Positions 35,070-44,355 of a stretch of DNA of 64,000 nucleotides are shown in pieces. This DNA is from Ignisphaera sp. (GTDB lineage Archaea > Thermoproteota > Thermoprotei_A > Sulfolobales > Ignisphaeraceae): NCBI GenBank assembly GCA_028275825.1, contig JAPWTX010000001.1, positions 60,018 through 124,017 of the forward strand, written 5' to 3'. The notes under the pieces were generated by a model, which saw nothing but the letters and a program-made list of their open reading frames with translations, was not told the DNA's origin and did no database searches. The first letter of the stretch is position 1. Every line of letters starts with the position of its first letter. The position numbers and the translations under genes are program-made.

Positions 35070-37337
35070 ATGAAGGAAATAAATGTAGTGGAGTTTGATG
35101 CCCCTATATTGATGGGAAGCACAAAGTTGCTTGTATATCAATTTAATCAAAAACTCTTGAGACTTTCTAACGACAATATTGTGGTGCACCCCCACATCAT
35201 GCTATACTCTACCACACTCCTTATCTCACCAACGCCATTTGCTTTTAAGCAGGGCAACACAATCAAGCTACACAGTATTCTAGCACCTCGCAAAGTTTTT
35301 GAATTGAGTCAAAGACTTGAAGAGGTTTCCATGGTGTTGCCCTTTACAGATAATAGCATAGCTATATATTCGCCACTCTCTACTTCAGCCAAAATCATTC
35401 TTGTCAATTCTTCAGAGGAATTCGAACATCATGATTTAGAGTTTGTGAAGTACATAGTACCACAAGGGCTTTTCAGTTACATTGTTGACACAGAAAATCG
35501 TTTATCCATAGCTAAAGATTTTTCAGATGTTGAATTCCTCGCCAAATGCCATGATGTTAGGTATGCAGAGCTTGAAGGTGTTAAGTTACTCACATGCCAT
35601 GTAGGAAACAGTAAAACTGTTGTTTTAAGTGATGGTCTCTATGGGCATGTCCATGAGTTCCAGGACAACGATTTTGGATCTGTGATAAATGCCACCATGT
35701 TACATAACACAATAGCCTTGCATACTGATGCTGGAACCATTCTCATAAGTTTTGATAATGGGAAAGATCTCTTATATAGAACTAGTTATCGCATTGAAAG
35801 TCCTATGCATCTGTACGATGGCATATTCATAGGGAGAATAGCTAATCACTTAGCACTTTATGATGCAGATAAGAATAGATTAAAAATCCTGAGCATACAA
35901 GCTTCTAATCATGTAAAGGTATATCCACAGGAAGGCATTATTGCTGTAATGAGGAAAGATGGTGTAACCCTTCTAGGAATTGATTATGAGAAATTTGTTG
36001 AGATAAAGAAAACAGTGCAAGGCATTGCCCTAGTTAACTCAAAGCTTCTACTCCTTACCAATGGCAAACTAGCAGTGTATGAGCTGAGTAAAACTAGTGA
36101 ATCACTTATAGCTGAGGAACTATATGAAGAGCCTACAACACTCGTAAACTGCAGTGAAGCAAGCGATAGAGAGATTATATGTACAGACATTCTAGGAAGG
36201 ATTATAATAGCGCATGGGGATCGTATTCTAAAAGCAACTCCAAGAATACATAAACTTAGAAACTCTTCACATATTTCAGTATTGCTATCATCATACACAC
36301 CGGGCTATCCACTAAAGATTGTTCCATGCGAATGCTCTCACATAGCTTTTCAGCGATATAATGCTATAACAAGCGAGATTATTGCTGAAACTAAACAAAG
36401 CCCTAACTTTCATCTGAACTTAATGCTACATGGCATTATAGGTAGAGAAGAGAAGGTAATCGGATTGCAACAAACTGCTAAAACTAGAAATTCCAGGAAT
36501 CATATCATCCAAAGGCTTGTATTACTAAACAACTATCCACTAACTTGCAATAGAGAGGTTGAACACTCTTTGAAAGAGTGCTTAAAAACATTGTTGCTTG
36601 CAAGTGAGTTGCACTCTTCTGCTATTTGCGTAGCTAATGAAATGATGTTTAATAAAGACAATGAACTTGATACTATGGAACATTTACTTGTTGCTGTAGA
36701 AGAAATTGAAAAAGTTGATATGCATCCCTTAGTAGACTGGAAGAGGAGAACAGTATGCTTTTACCCTCCAACACTACAAGATGTTGATCTAAGGCTAGAG
36801 GTATTCTGCGGATCTCATATCCTTACACTAGAAAGTGGTTGTATGAAATTAGATAAGGAATGCAACTATCTAGCCATGGCAATTACAGCTAGAATGAGAA
36901 ATGAAAAATGCGAACAGAGAATAATGCTACGTTGCAATACAGTTGCAGAATTGCGGCGAGGTGAAACCTCTGCAGCGTTATTTGAGCAAGACATAGTATA
37001 TAAACTAGTCTTACCAAACACATGCATAGCTATATCATATGCAAAAATTGTTTACCGTGATTACTTACAATTGCATGTTGCTATGAAGAATCAGTGCACT
37101 AATGTAGTCCCAACAATTTTAGCACACGGCTATTCAGATATTATTGCACCAAACTCAGAAAAAGCTTTTGTTATTCCAATAAACCTGGATGACATTATTC
37201 GAGGAGGAAGGGTTATAGGAATAGCAGAGCCTACGAAAGTAAGCGTGCTTATGTTTCCAATAAACTTGTCCCAATTACTTCAATCAGCTCATCAAATCGC
37301 TTTAAAAATCTCAGCTACTATTGGGCTTAGAAGATGA
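35070..37337 (+). CDS. Large propeller-like protein of the HerA-like operon
   Basis: A 755-residue protein of unknown family. The first 350-400 residues consist of repeated short beta strands with periodic DG/N-G turns (for example YDADKNRLKIL, NGKLAVYELS), suggesting a beta-propeller. The rest includes helical and beta segments with scattered cysteines (CECSH, CNREVEHSLKEC, CGSHIL). There is no signal peptide or membrane helix. GGAGGT sits 3 bp before the ATG. It overlaps the next gene by 4 bp and leads a three-gene operon with a HerA/VirB4-like ATPase, so it may be a platform or substrate-recognition subunit; that is inferred. Confidence 0.72.
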   Translation: MKEINVVEFDAPILMGSTKLLVYQFNQKLLRLSNDNIVVHPHIMLYSTTLLISPTPFAFKQGNTIKLHSILAPRKVFELSQRLEEVSMVLPFTDNSIAIYSPLSTSAKIILVNSSEEFEHHDLEFVKYIVPQGLFSYIVDTENRLSIAKDFSDVEFLAKCHDVRYAELEGVKLLTCHVGNSKTVVLSDGLYGHVHEFQDNDFGSVINATMLHNTIALHTDAGTILISFDNGKDLLYRTSYRIESPMHLYDGIFIGRIANHLALYDADKNRLKILSIQASNHVKVYPQEGIIAVMRKDGVTLLGIDYEKFVEIKKTVQGIALVNSKLLLLTNGKLAVYELSKTSESLIAEELYEEPTTLVNCSEASDREIICTDILGRIIIAHGDRILKATPRIHKLRNSSHISVLLSSYTPGYPLKIVPCECSHIAFQRYNAITSEIIAETKQSPNFHLNLMLHGIIGREEKVIGLQQTAKTRNSRNHIIQRLVLLNNYPLTCNREVEHSLKECLKTLLLASELHSSAICVANEMMFNKDNELDTMEHLLVAVEEIEKVDMHPLVDWKRRTVCFYPPTLQDVDLRLEVFCGSHILTLESGCMKLDKECNYLAMAITARMRNEKCEQRIMLRCNTVAELRRGETSAALFEQDIVYKLVLPNTCIAISYAKIVYRDYLQLHVAMKNQCTNVVPTILAHGYSDIIAPNSEKAFVIPINLDDIIRGGRVIGIAEPTKVSVLMFPINLSQLLQSAHQIALKISATIGLRR

Positions 37338-37960
37338 CAGAAAAGATAGGCAAAACTGTGGCTGAAGCTAGGAAAGTATTAGCTATGTTAAGCAAGTCTT
37401 TAAGCAATTCCTTTAAAAAAGGCTTTGTCCTAAGGAAAAAGGGAGAGCCCCTATGCGAAGAACTTGAAAGAGGTATTTATAGATGTAGCAATGCCTATGA
37501 ATCAGAGCTTGTAGCTCTCTACACCATAGAAAATGCTGACGTCAGAATAGATGAGCTAGCATACACAGACTTTTTAAATCACTTAAAGAGGTATATAAGC
37601 ACTATTATCCCACCTGGTTGCTATTTAATAACCTTATCAAGAATAGGACTTGTGAATGTTGATAGATACTTATCGCATATTGATAGCAAGCTCCAGATGA
37701 AAATAGTAGAGCTAGAGCAAGACAAAGCAAATACACGTCTTAGAGCATCTATAGAAAATCTGCTAGAAGTCCGAAAACGTGTATTAAGTGGTGTGATACC
37801 TGTTGAAATCTCGAACACTATAGCCATTGTATGCAAAGACCTCAGCATATATCGAGAAAGCTTAGCAAAGGTTCCAAAACTAGCTAAGCAAATACTAAAT
37901 ATATCAATGAAGAGTGTGAGAGCCCCCATAATCGCTGCTCAGATAATCAATTTTCGCTAA
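37334..37960 (+). CDS. VirB4 N-domain-like helical protein
   Basis: A 208-residue protein. After a charged N-terminus (EARKVLAMLSKSL) it has a mixed region and then a helical hairpin, with the segment SKLQMKIVELEQDKANTRLR followed by VRKRVLSGVIPVEISN. That helix pattern and the GxxPxEI turn resemble the region that precedes the ATPase domain in VirB4/TraC-type proteins. The ATPase domain itself is encoded by the next gene 16 bp downstream, so the two may be a split VirB4. No membrane helix is present. The similarity is weak and read by eye. Confidence 0.55.
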   Translation: MTEKIGKTVAEARKVLAMLSKSLSNSFKKGFVLRKKGEPLCEELERGIYRCSNAYESELVALYTIENADVRIDELAYTDFLNHLKRYISTIIPPGCYLITLSRIGLVNVDRYLSHIDSKLQMKIVELEQDKANTRLRASIENLLEVRKRVLSGVIPVEISNTIAIVCKDLSIYRESLAKVPKLAKQILNISMKSVRAPIIAAQIINFR

Positions 37961-37976
37961 GCATAGATACAAGGTA

Positions 37977-39047
37977 ATGCTTTTAGACTCCGTGGCTTAT
38001 TCCTTTCCTCACATGCTACTAGATACACCAATAAAAAGCGATAAGAATGGTGTTTACATAGGTATAGACATACTCTTTGGTAAAAAGATTTACTGGCATA
38101 CAGAGCAATCTCCAAGGCATCACATGCTTGTTGTAGGACCCACAGGGTCTGGAAAAACAATAGCCCTCACTACCATAGCAACAAGGCTTGCTAACTTGTA
38201 TAATACAACTCTAGCAATATTTGATGTTAAAGGAGAGTATGCATCGCTTATAAGACTCTTTACAGATAAGAATTTTATTGCATGGAATGTTCTTCAAACA
38301 CCTATACCTATATGTAATTGCAGTGAAGCTCAAGAAGATATTACGCATAGCATAAGGCTTTTCATAAATACGTTGAATTCCTTGTATAAACTTCCTACAT
38401 ACATAAGAGAGCAAATTCATGAGCAGCTAACAAAGTTGTGCAAGTATTGTTACGAAGCCTCATTAGATAATGTGCTTCGTGGTTACTGGGTGGAGGAATC
38501 AGAGACCATGTACACCACTCTAAGCATCTTTGGTACAGCTTCAGAATCATCAGCACCATTACATCTACTTTATCAGAAAAACGTTGTTATGGATCTTAGC
38601 AAACTTTTCTTACTAGATCCCAAAGCCGCTGCCATAGCAACACTTTATGTACTGAAAAGAATGTTAAGGGTAGTGAAAGATTTGAATACTAGTCCCATAG
38701 CTAAAATAGTTTTATTAGATGAGTTATGGTACCTGGCACAAAGTTCTATAGAAGACTTGGTTAACATACTTATCAGGTATAGCCGAGGTTATGGAATTGC
38801 CTTAGCAATGGCTACACAAAGCATAGATGACTTAAATCCTTATGCCGATGTCATCGCCGAAAACTGCAGTACGATACTAGCATTGTCCTCGTCTTCAAGA
38901 AACTATTGGGTCAGGCTCTCAAGATATCTAAACCTGGGTAAAAAAGGTATTGAAAATGCAACAAAATTTGTAGGTCAGGGAATTGGTGTAGCTAAACTGT
39001 ATCCCCATGAAAAACCTTTCTATGTATATATCGACCCTATTGACTAG
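37977..39047 (+). CDS. HerA/VirB4-like ATPase
   Basis: A 356-residue P-loop ATPase of the HerA-FtsK superfamily. Walker A is GPTGSGKT (54-61), preceded by RHHMLVV. The FDVKGEY segment after it is characteristic of HerA/DUF87 proteins. Walker B is IVLLDELWYLA near residue 245, sensor region ATQSIDDL follows, and the C-terminal arginine region is LSSSSRNYWVRLSRYL. These ATPases pump DNA through a hexameric ring, in end resection with NurA or in DNA import and conjugation. NurA, Mre11 and Rad50 are absent here, which argues against the resection HerA. Confidence 0.8.
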   Translation: MLLDSVAYSFPHMLLDTPIKSDKNGVYIGIDILFGKKIYWHTEQSPRHHMLVVGPTGSGKTIALTTIATRLANLYNTTLAIFDVKGEYASLIRLFTDKNFIAWNVLQTPIPICNCSEAQEDITHSIRLFINTLNSLYKLPTYIREQIHEQLTKLCKYCYEASLDNVLRGYWVEESETMYTTLSIFGTASESSAPLHLLYQKNVVMDLSKLFLLDPKAAAIATLYVLKRMLRVVKDLNTSPIAKIVLLDELWYLAQSSIEDLVNILIRYSRGYGIALAMATQSIDDLNPYADVIAENCSTILALSSSSRNYWVRLSRYLNLGKKGIENATKFVGQGIGVAKLYPHEKPFYVYIDPID

Positions 39048-39056
39048 CCCATTACA

Positions 39057-39731
39057 TTACTTTTCTATACCGAGTTCTTCATGAAGTTCTTTAGGTGTGA
39101 TTAGCCTAGCACCACGACTTGCCTCATGCCTCTTCTTCAACTCTCTCTCTTTCTGCTTCTTCTTCCACTTATGTCTATGAGTCTCTCTAAACCTTGCTAA
39201 TACTAAGCCCCTCATTTTTCTACCAGCCGATGTTTTACCTCTGAACACCCTGCCGCGGTGACCTGGATTTGTTACCCAGTTTATGTCTGGGTCGCTGAGT
39301 ATTGCTGGATGATGGGGATCCACCAATATTACCTCATAGTACTTGTAAAGCCCATCCTCACCAACATAGTAACTGCCTAAAACCTCTAGATTTCTATACC
39401 TTCTCGCAGCCCTCTCCTCAGCTATAAGCCTTAAACTCTTTTTAGGTGAATGCCCATAGATCCCCATTCTCTTAGGTCTTCTACCTGAGTTGGGTCTAGG
39501 TTTCCTCAACCCACCTTTCCTAACCCTTACCCTAGTTACGACAAAACCCTGTTTAGCCTTATAGCCAAGTCTTCTAGCCCTATCTATCCTTGTAGGTTTC
39601 TCTATTCTCACTATCGATGGCTGCCTTCTCCACTCCACTAGTCTCTGTTTCATTAGTAGCGCATGTTCTCCCTCGTAAGGCTTCTTCCACATTGATGCCA
39701 TATAGTGATACATAGAGTTGGCCAAAAGCAT
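39057..39731 (-). CDS. rpl15e: Ribosomal protein L15e
   Basis: A basic protein of about 224 residues of the large ribosomal subunit. [15 protein letters not shown] at the N-terminus, [35 protein letters not shown] and [20 protein letters not shown] are conserved landmarks of L15e. ATG 39731 follows a GTG at 39734. Only 53-56 bp separate it from the divergent GTPase gene, with an AT-rich TATA-like core (TTTATAAC at 39763-39770) between them. In archaea this gene is commonly linked to the RNase P/exosome genes, as here. Confidence 0.96.
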   Translation of the reverse strand: MLLANSMYHYMASMWKKPYEGEHALLMKQRLVEWRRQPSIVRIEKPTRIDRARRLGYKAKQGFVVTRVRVRKGGLRKPRPNSGRRPKRMGIYGHSPKKSLRLIAEERAARRYRNLEVLGSYYVGEDGLYKYYEVILVDPHHPAILSDPDINWVTNPGHRGRVFRGKTSAGRKMRGLVLARFRETHRHKWKKKQKERELKKRHEASRGARLITPKELHEELGIEK

Positions 39732-39787
39732 CACCTGTTATTACTAGCTATGCAATAGTATGCATTTATAACAAGTTTTAAGCAATA

Positions 39788-41035
39788 ATGAAAAACAGAC
39801 TCTGGGTAATGGCAATGCCACCACCAAAAATATACATAGGATTACTAGGCAAGACAAATGTTGGCAAATCAACCTTCTTCTCTGCCGCCACTCTCATACC
39901 AGTAAAAATAGAGAACAGACCATTTGTAACACTAGAACCCCATACTGGGATAGCATACGTTAGAAGAACATGCATACATAAGGAACTCGGGCTTCCCAAG
40001 TGCACCCCTGTCACATCTATGTGTATAAATGGCGAAAGATTCATCCCTATAATATTAGTGGATCTGCCAGGTCTCGTAAAAGATGCTCATAGGGGTAGAG
40101 GACTTGGGAACAAGTTTCTAGACGCTATTAGGCAGGCAGATGCCTTGATACATGTTGTTGATGCGTCTGGTTCTACAGACGAGGATGGAAGACTTGTAAA
40201 ACCTGGTTATAGAGACCCAGTAGAAGATGTTCTGGAAATTGAGAGAGAATATGATGAATGGATGTATGGAATTGTGTCAAGAGACTGGAGCCGTTTTGCA
40301 AGGGCTCTTGATACCATGAACAAAGGTCAGGTTATTGAAGCACTTGCACAAAGACTTTCAGGTCTCTCAATAAGTAAGGAGCATGTATCTATAGTTCTCT
40401 CTCTAACAAAGCTTGATAATACGAAGCCCTCTAGCTGGGGAGAAGAAGAACTAAGGCTCTTCATAAAAACCATTAGGGAGATAGCAAAACCCATAGTTAT
40501 AGCTGCAAACAAAATAGATGTACCTGAAGCTGAGGACATGTTTAGAGAAATGATGAGAAGATTGCCAAACAGAATAATAGTGCCTGTAACAGCACTTGGA
40601 GAACTCATGCTGAGAAGGTTTAGTGAAAAAGGATATATAGAGTATCTTCCTGGAGACCCAGAATTCAAGATAAAAAGTGTTTCTGCTTTTACTCAGCAAC
40701 AACTCAAAGGATTGGAAATGCTTAGAGAAGTCATGAAGAAATTTAGTGGAACAGGTGTTCAAAAAGCTATAAATGCTGCTGTATTTGATGGATTAAAAAG
40801 GATAGTGGTTTATCCAGTTGAAGATGAGAATAGATATACTGATAGCAAAGGGAACATACTTCCAGATGCATACCTTGTGCCAAGAGGTTCTAAAGCCCTG
40901 GATCTGGCATATATGATTCACACAGATTTGGGTAAGAGATTTCTCTACGCCATTAATGCTAAGACAAAGCAGAGGGTGGGCAAGGATTATGAGCTTAAAG
41001 ATGGAGACGTAATAAAGATTGCTGCAACGGTGTAA
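39788..41035 (+). CDS. YchF/Obg-type GTPase with TGS domain
   Basis: A 415-residue TRAFAC GTPase. G1 is GKTNVGKST, G3 is VDLPGLVKDAHRGRGLGN, G4 is ANKID, and a C-terminal TGS domain ends with LKDGDVIKIAATV. The long insertion after G3 (GYRDPVEDVLEIEREYDEWM) is characteristic of the archaeal YchF-like group linked to ribosomes. Two in-frame ATGs at 39809 and 39815 could be the true start, as homologues often begin near MPPPKIYIG. It precedes the COG1325 gene by 3 bp and therefore heads the RNase P operon. Confidence 0.9.
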   Translation: MKNRLWVMAMPPPKIYIGLLGKTNVGKSTFFSAATLIPVKIENRPFVTLEPHTGIAYVRRTCIHKELGLPKCTPVTSMCINGERFIPIILVDLPGLVKDAHRGRGLGNKFLDAIRQADALIHVVDASGSTDEDGRLVKPGYRDPVEDVLEIEREYDEWMYGIVSRDWSRFARALDTMNKGQVIEALAQRLSGLSISKEHVSIVLSLTKLDNTKPSSWGEEELRLFIKTIREIAKPIVIAANKIDVPEAEDMFREMMRRLPNRIIVPVTALGELMLRRFSEKGYIEYLPGDPEFKIKSVSAFTQQQLKGLEMLREVMKKFSGTGVQKAINAAVFDGLKRIVVYPVEDENRYTDSKGNILPDAYLVPRGSKALDLAYMIHTDLGKRFLYAINAKTKQRVGKDYELKDGDVIKIAATV

Positions 41036-41038
41036 AAT

Positions 41039-41512
41039 ATGCAAAGCCCTGAAAATAGGAGAATTACATTATCTGAAGTAATCATTTCTACGCTATGCCA
41101 TGCAACAGAGAACTGTAACAAGGTTAAAGAGGCAATATTAAACTTAATACCACAGCACATAGCGTCATCAACGCGCATAGCTGAGGACACTATGAAAGGA
41201 TTTTATGGAAACCCGATAAAAGTGTTTGAAGCTCGGTTTAGAGATGAGGAAGCATACAGCGTACTAAAGTATATTGCAAATATTTTGAGCGAGCTTGATA
41301 AGAGATATGTGATGAATTCTCTTGAGGTAAGGTATGATCTCAAGGAAAATAAAGTATTTGTAAGAATTGATAAACAAAGTGCTTACTTGAATAAACCTAT
41401 AATATCTGAAGGTGATGATGTAATAAAAATTGTGTTATCTTTCTCAATGCTTAGATCGGTAGAGGGGGTTAGAAAATTTCTGGAGGAGATATTCTTTGGC
41501 AAAGGAGCCTAG
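41039..41512 (+). CDS. COG1325 exosome/RNA-associated protein
   Basis: A 157-residue protein of the archaeal COG1325 family. STLCHATENCNKVKEAILNLIP, then MKGFYGNPIKVFEARF and IDKQSAYLNKPIISEGDDVI are the conserved blocks. The family lies beside RNase P and exosome genes across archaea and is predicted to bind RNA. It starts 3 bp after the GTPase stop and overlaps or abuts the Rpp30 gene, so the four genes form one tight operon. Confidence 0.85.
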   Translation: MQSPENRRITLSEVIISTLCHATENCNKVKEAILNLIPQHIASSTRIAEDTMKGFYGNPIKVFEARFRDEEAYSVLKYIANILSELDKRYVMNSLEVRYDLKENKVFVRIDKQSAYLNKPIISEGDDVIKIVLSFSMLRSVEGVRKFLEEIFFGKGA

Positions 41513-42161
41513 AGCTAATATGCTTGTATTTTTCGAATCCTGCAAAGATGTTGTTAAATATGTTGCTGAGGATAATGCCTCTATACTAGGCTTAGATAAA
41601 AGCTTTTTCGATTTGTGCAAAGACTCTTTAGCAGAACTTGAAGAAGAGGTAGTAATAATGCCAAGACGGATAATAACCATCGATAGAAAATCCATTGGTA
41701 TTATCACCATGCATAGAAAACTCGATGCCTTAACTGCATTCAAGCCTCTTGACACTCAATCTGCTAGGGTCTTAGCTAAAATCAGGAAGAGCACCGTATT
41801 GCTTGTTTCGCCTAATTCCCTGAAGTACGTTAATGAGGCACAGGTAAACTTTCTTAAACAGTCTCATTCACGCAAATTTCTTGAAATTGCTTTTGGAGAA
41901 TTTGTAAAACTCTTAGCATTGAATTCCAGAAGCATGCATGCGAGCAAGGCTTTTTATAGCCTTGGCAATACTATGGAGAAGGCCTTAAAGCTTGACATAG
42001 GTGTAGCTGCATCAGGTGCTATTGAAAATTACCCAAAATGCCTCTTTACAAATCATATAGATGCATTACTTTTCTCCATGGGTTTTTCAAAAAGAGAGCG
42101 AAGAATGATCCTGGAGGTTTACCCCCTTGAGCTATTGAAGGTGTGGTTGGGTGAAGAGTAG
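41496..42161 (+). CDS. rnp3: RNase P protein component 3 (Rpp30)
   Basis: A protein of about 213-221 residues that reads as a divergent archaeal Rpp30 (TIM-barrel-like RNase P protein). TARVLAKI-type (SARVLAKIRKSTVLLVSPN), FLEIAFGEFVKLLAL and the closing CLFTNHIDALLFSMGFSKRE followed by YPLELLKVW fit the Rpp30 C-terminal half. TTG 41496 overlaps the COG1325 gene; the ATG at 41520 with AAAGGAG 11 bp before it is an equally good start. Gene order COG1325-Rpp30-Pop5 supports the call. It forms a dimer with Pop5 on RNase P RNA. Confidence 0.8.
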   Translation: MAKEPRANMLVFFESCKDVVKYVAEDNASILGLDKSFFDLCKDSLAELEEEVVIMPRRIITIDRKSIGIITMHRKLDALTAFKPLDTQSARVLAKIRKSTVLLVSPNSLKYVNEAQVNFLKQSHSRKFLEIAFGEFVKLLALNSRSMHASKAFYSLGNTMEKALKLDIGVAASGAIENYPKCLFTNHIDALLFSMGFSKRERRMILEVYPLELLKVWLGEE

Positions 42162-42620
42162 TTGGAGTACTTTATCATAGCCATAATAGCTGTAGCACTA
42201 TCAGCAACTTCATTAGCAGTAGCTCTATGTACTGCTTTATCATTGAGGAAAAAAGTTTCTGCTCTTCTAGATGAGCTGTCCATGGCGTTGCTTGCCCGTA
42301 AAAAGAGTAAAAAGGTAAAGAGGTACATATTGCTGAAGGTAGTGTGTAGTGAAGAAGCTGATATAAAGGCTTTTATGATGGATTTTGAGAATAGGGTTTC
42401 CAAGCTGTTAGGAGGTATAGAGAGAATGGGGTGCAGCTTAACAATTGCAAGTGTTTCAAAGATCTCCAACAGGATGATTATCAGAGTTACAGGAGATTAC
42501 CAATGCTTTAAAAAAGTCTTAGTAGCTCTATCAATACAACACATACTATTTGGAGGCTGTGTAGCTATTCCAATAAGAACTTCTGGTCTCTTCTCTAGGC
42601 TGAGGAAGTGGATTTACTAA
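42162..42620 (+). CDS. rnp2: RNase P protein component 2 (Pop5-like) with N-terminal membrane helix
   Basis: Residues about 52-152 resemble Pop5: VKRYILLKVVCSEEA, then MIIRVTGDYQCFKKVLVAL and RTSGLFSRLRKW at the end. The preceding 50 residues include a hydrophobic helix (about 3-29) and a short coiled stretch. The TTG start directly follows the Rpp30 stop. Starting instead at ATG 42282 would give a normal Pop5 length but leave a 120-bp hole in an otherwise tight operon and no good Shine-Dalgarno. Pop5 with Rpp30 activates the RNase P RNA that trims tRNA 5' ends. Confidence 0.72.
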   Translation: MEYFIIAIIAVALSATSLAVALCTALSLRKKVSALLDELSMALLARKKSKKVKRYILLKVVCSEEADIKAFMMDFENRVSKLLGGIERMGCSLTIASVSKISNRMIIRVTGDYQCFKKVLVALSIQHILFGGCVAIPIRTSGLFSRLRKWIY

Positions 42621-42635
42621 AGGTGTAGAGACCTC

Positions 42636-42950
42636 TTAGGACTTCAGCACCTGTATTACAGATTCAATGAATTTCACAGCTTTCTCAAATTCTATCCTAC
42701 CCCTCTCAGATAGCTTGTAAAGAGTTTCACCGCCTACCTTGACAGTTTCAAGCAATCCTTCTCCAGCCATTCTATATACAACACTGTAGATAGTGATTGT
42801 AGAGACCTTCAAACCCATTTCACTTTTCAGTATCTTGACAATGTCGTAAGCCTTCACAGGTTTGGAGCCTAGCAAAGCTTTTGCTACATAGAGCCATAGA
42901 ATCTCTACTGTGAGCTTTCGTCTAACCCTCCTCAATGCCTTTGATTCCAT
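42636..42950 (-). CDS. PadR-like winged-helix regulator
   Basis: A 104-residue winged-helix protein: helices at 10-28 (LTVEILWLYVAKALLG), KAYDIVKILKSEMGLKVSTITIYSVVYRMAGEG as helix-turn-helix, wing VKVGGETLYKLSERG and a C-terminal helix for dimerisation. This order is that of PadR-family regulators. It is divergent from the inositol-phosphate synthase gene, so it may regulate it; that is positional inference. It is convergent with the RNase P operon, ending 15 bp away. Confidence 0.75.
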   Translation of the reverse strand: MESKALRRVRRKLTVEILWLYVAKALLGSKPVKAYDIVKILKSEMGLKVSTITIYSVVYRMAGEGLLETVKVGGETLYKLSERGRIEFEKAVKFIESVIQVLKS

Positions 42951-43034
42951 AGTCTATCAAATATGCCTACTACTAATAAAGCTTATAAATGCGTCCTGGT
43001 ATATATATGGTCAGAAATATTTAGGTGTGTAAAT

Positions 43035-44156
43035 ATGATTAGAGTTGGAATCATTGGCGTAGGTAACATAGCTGCCATGCTCGTCCAGGCAGTAGAGTTT
43101 TACAGGAGGACAGAGAGAACTGAGGGTCTGATACATCATGTTATTGGGGGGTACAGAGTAGATGACATAAGATTTGTTTATGCTGTTGATGTATCAAAGC
43201 AAAAGGTTGGTAAAGATCTTGCAGAAGCTATATTTGCTAAACCGAACCAGGTTCCAAAATACGTAAACATACCAAAAATAGGTGTGGTAGTTAGAATGGG
43301 TAAGGTGTTAGATGGTGTAGCTGAGCACATGATGGAAGATTTTGCGCCAGCTAATGAACCAGAGCCTACAGAAAAGGATATCATTAGAGAGCTTGAAGAA
43401 GCTAACGTAGATGTAGTGATTAATTTGCTACCTGTAGGCAGTGCGAAAGCCAGTAGATTCTACGCTGAAGTGGCTGCAAAAGCTGGGACAGCATTTGTAA
43501 ACTGCATACCAGAATTCATAGCAAGTAACTCACATTACGTGAAAATATTTGAAGAAAATAATGGTTTGGTACTGGGGGATGATATAAAGGGGCAGCTGGG
43601 TTCAACAATAGTGCACAGAGCTCTCGCAAGCCTTGTAGCTATGAGAGGTGCTGAAATAGTTGAATCTTATCAGCTCAATGTGGGGGGGAACACAGATTTC
43701 AAGAACATGCTTGATCACAGCAGGCTAACTAGCAAAAAAGTGAGCAAAACTATGGCAGTAGCATCTACACAGCCAGAACCAGAGAAACTTCTCAACAGCT
43801 TATTTGCGGGACCCAGTGGCTACATACCATTTCTCGGCAACACCAAGGTCTCATACATATTTATGAAGATCCTTGGCTTCATGGGGTTACCTGTGACAAT
43901 AGACTTAAAGCTTGTTGTAGACGACAAAGCCATGGCATCAGCTGTTCTAGCAGATATTATAAGGCTTGCAAAAGCTCTCAGAGACAAAGGTATTAAGGGG
44001 GCACCAGATTGGGCCTCTGCCTTCTACTTCAAATACCCACCAAAACAGGCAAAAAGCGATGAAGAAGCCCTTCTTAATTTATACATGAAGCTAGAAGAGC
44101 TGGGGATAGAGATAGAGCCTCATAGACTTTACCTCTGGCACTACATAAATAGATGA
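43035..44156 (+). CDS. ino1: myo-Inositol-1-phosphate synthase
   Basis: A protein of about 373 residues. The NAD-binding start is VGIIGVGNIAAMLVQAVEFY, with INLLPVGSAKASRFYAE and SYQLNVGGNTDFKNML in the middle and FMKILGFMGLPVTIDLKL in the C-terminal half; all are landmarks of the archaeal enzyme that cyclises glucose-6-phosphate. The product feeds archaeal inositol phospholipids and the thermoprotectant di-inositol phosphate. An upstream in-frame ATG at 42963 is less likely, since MIRVG at 43035 matches the usual N-terminus. Confidence 0.9.
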   Translation: MIRVGIIGVGNIAAMLVQAVEFYRRTERTEGLIHHVIGGYRVDDIRFVYAVDVSKQKVGKDLAEAIFAKPNQVPKYVNIPKIGVVVRMGKVLDGVAEHMMEDFAPANEPEPTEKDIIRELEEANVDVVINLLPVGSAKASRFYAEVAAKAGTAFVNCIPEFIASNSHYVKIFEENNGLVLGDDIKGQLGSTIVHRALASLVAMRGAEIVESYQLNVGGNTDFKNMLDHSRLTSKKVSKTMAVASTQPEPEKLLNSLFAGPSGYIPFLGNTKVSYIFMKILGFMGLPVTIDLKLVVDDKAMASAVLADIIRLAKALRDKGIKGAPDWASAFYFKYPPKQAKSDEEALLNLYMKLEELGIEIEPHRLYLWHYINR

Positions 44157-44295
44157 AGAGCCGAGAACCTTTTTATAACTGATGGCCTTGTTTTGATGTG
44201 GGGTGAAAGGTTTATAAGTTTGATATCTAAATTATCTTTCTGTCTCTATGTATTAGTAAAGCAGGGTTTTGACACCCCCTACTCTCAGCAAAATG

Positions 44296-44355
44296 TAGAT
44301 GATGATGCCGCTCCAAACAGCTAGATTTCGTGAAGAGCCCGTGACGAGCTGATTC
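44296..44355 (+). ncRNA. Weak candidate box C/D guide RNA
   Basis: A C box ATGATGA (44299-44305), a CTAG D'-like element (44321-44324), a C'-like TGAAGAG near 44331 and a D box CTGA (44349-44352) lie in the right order within 54 nt. Both internal boxes are poor. It lies in the 200-bp gap between the inositol-phosphate synthase and THUMP methyltransferase genes, downstream of a TTTATAAG TATA-like element near 44210. Confidence 0.33.
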
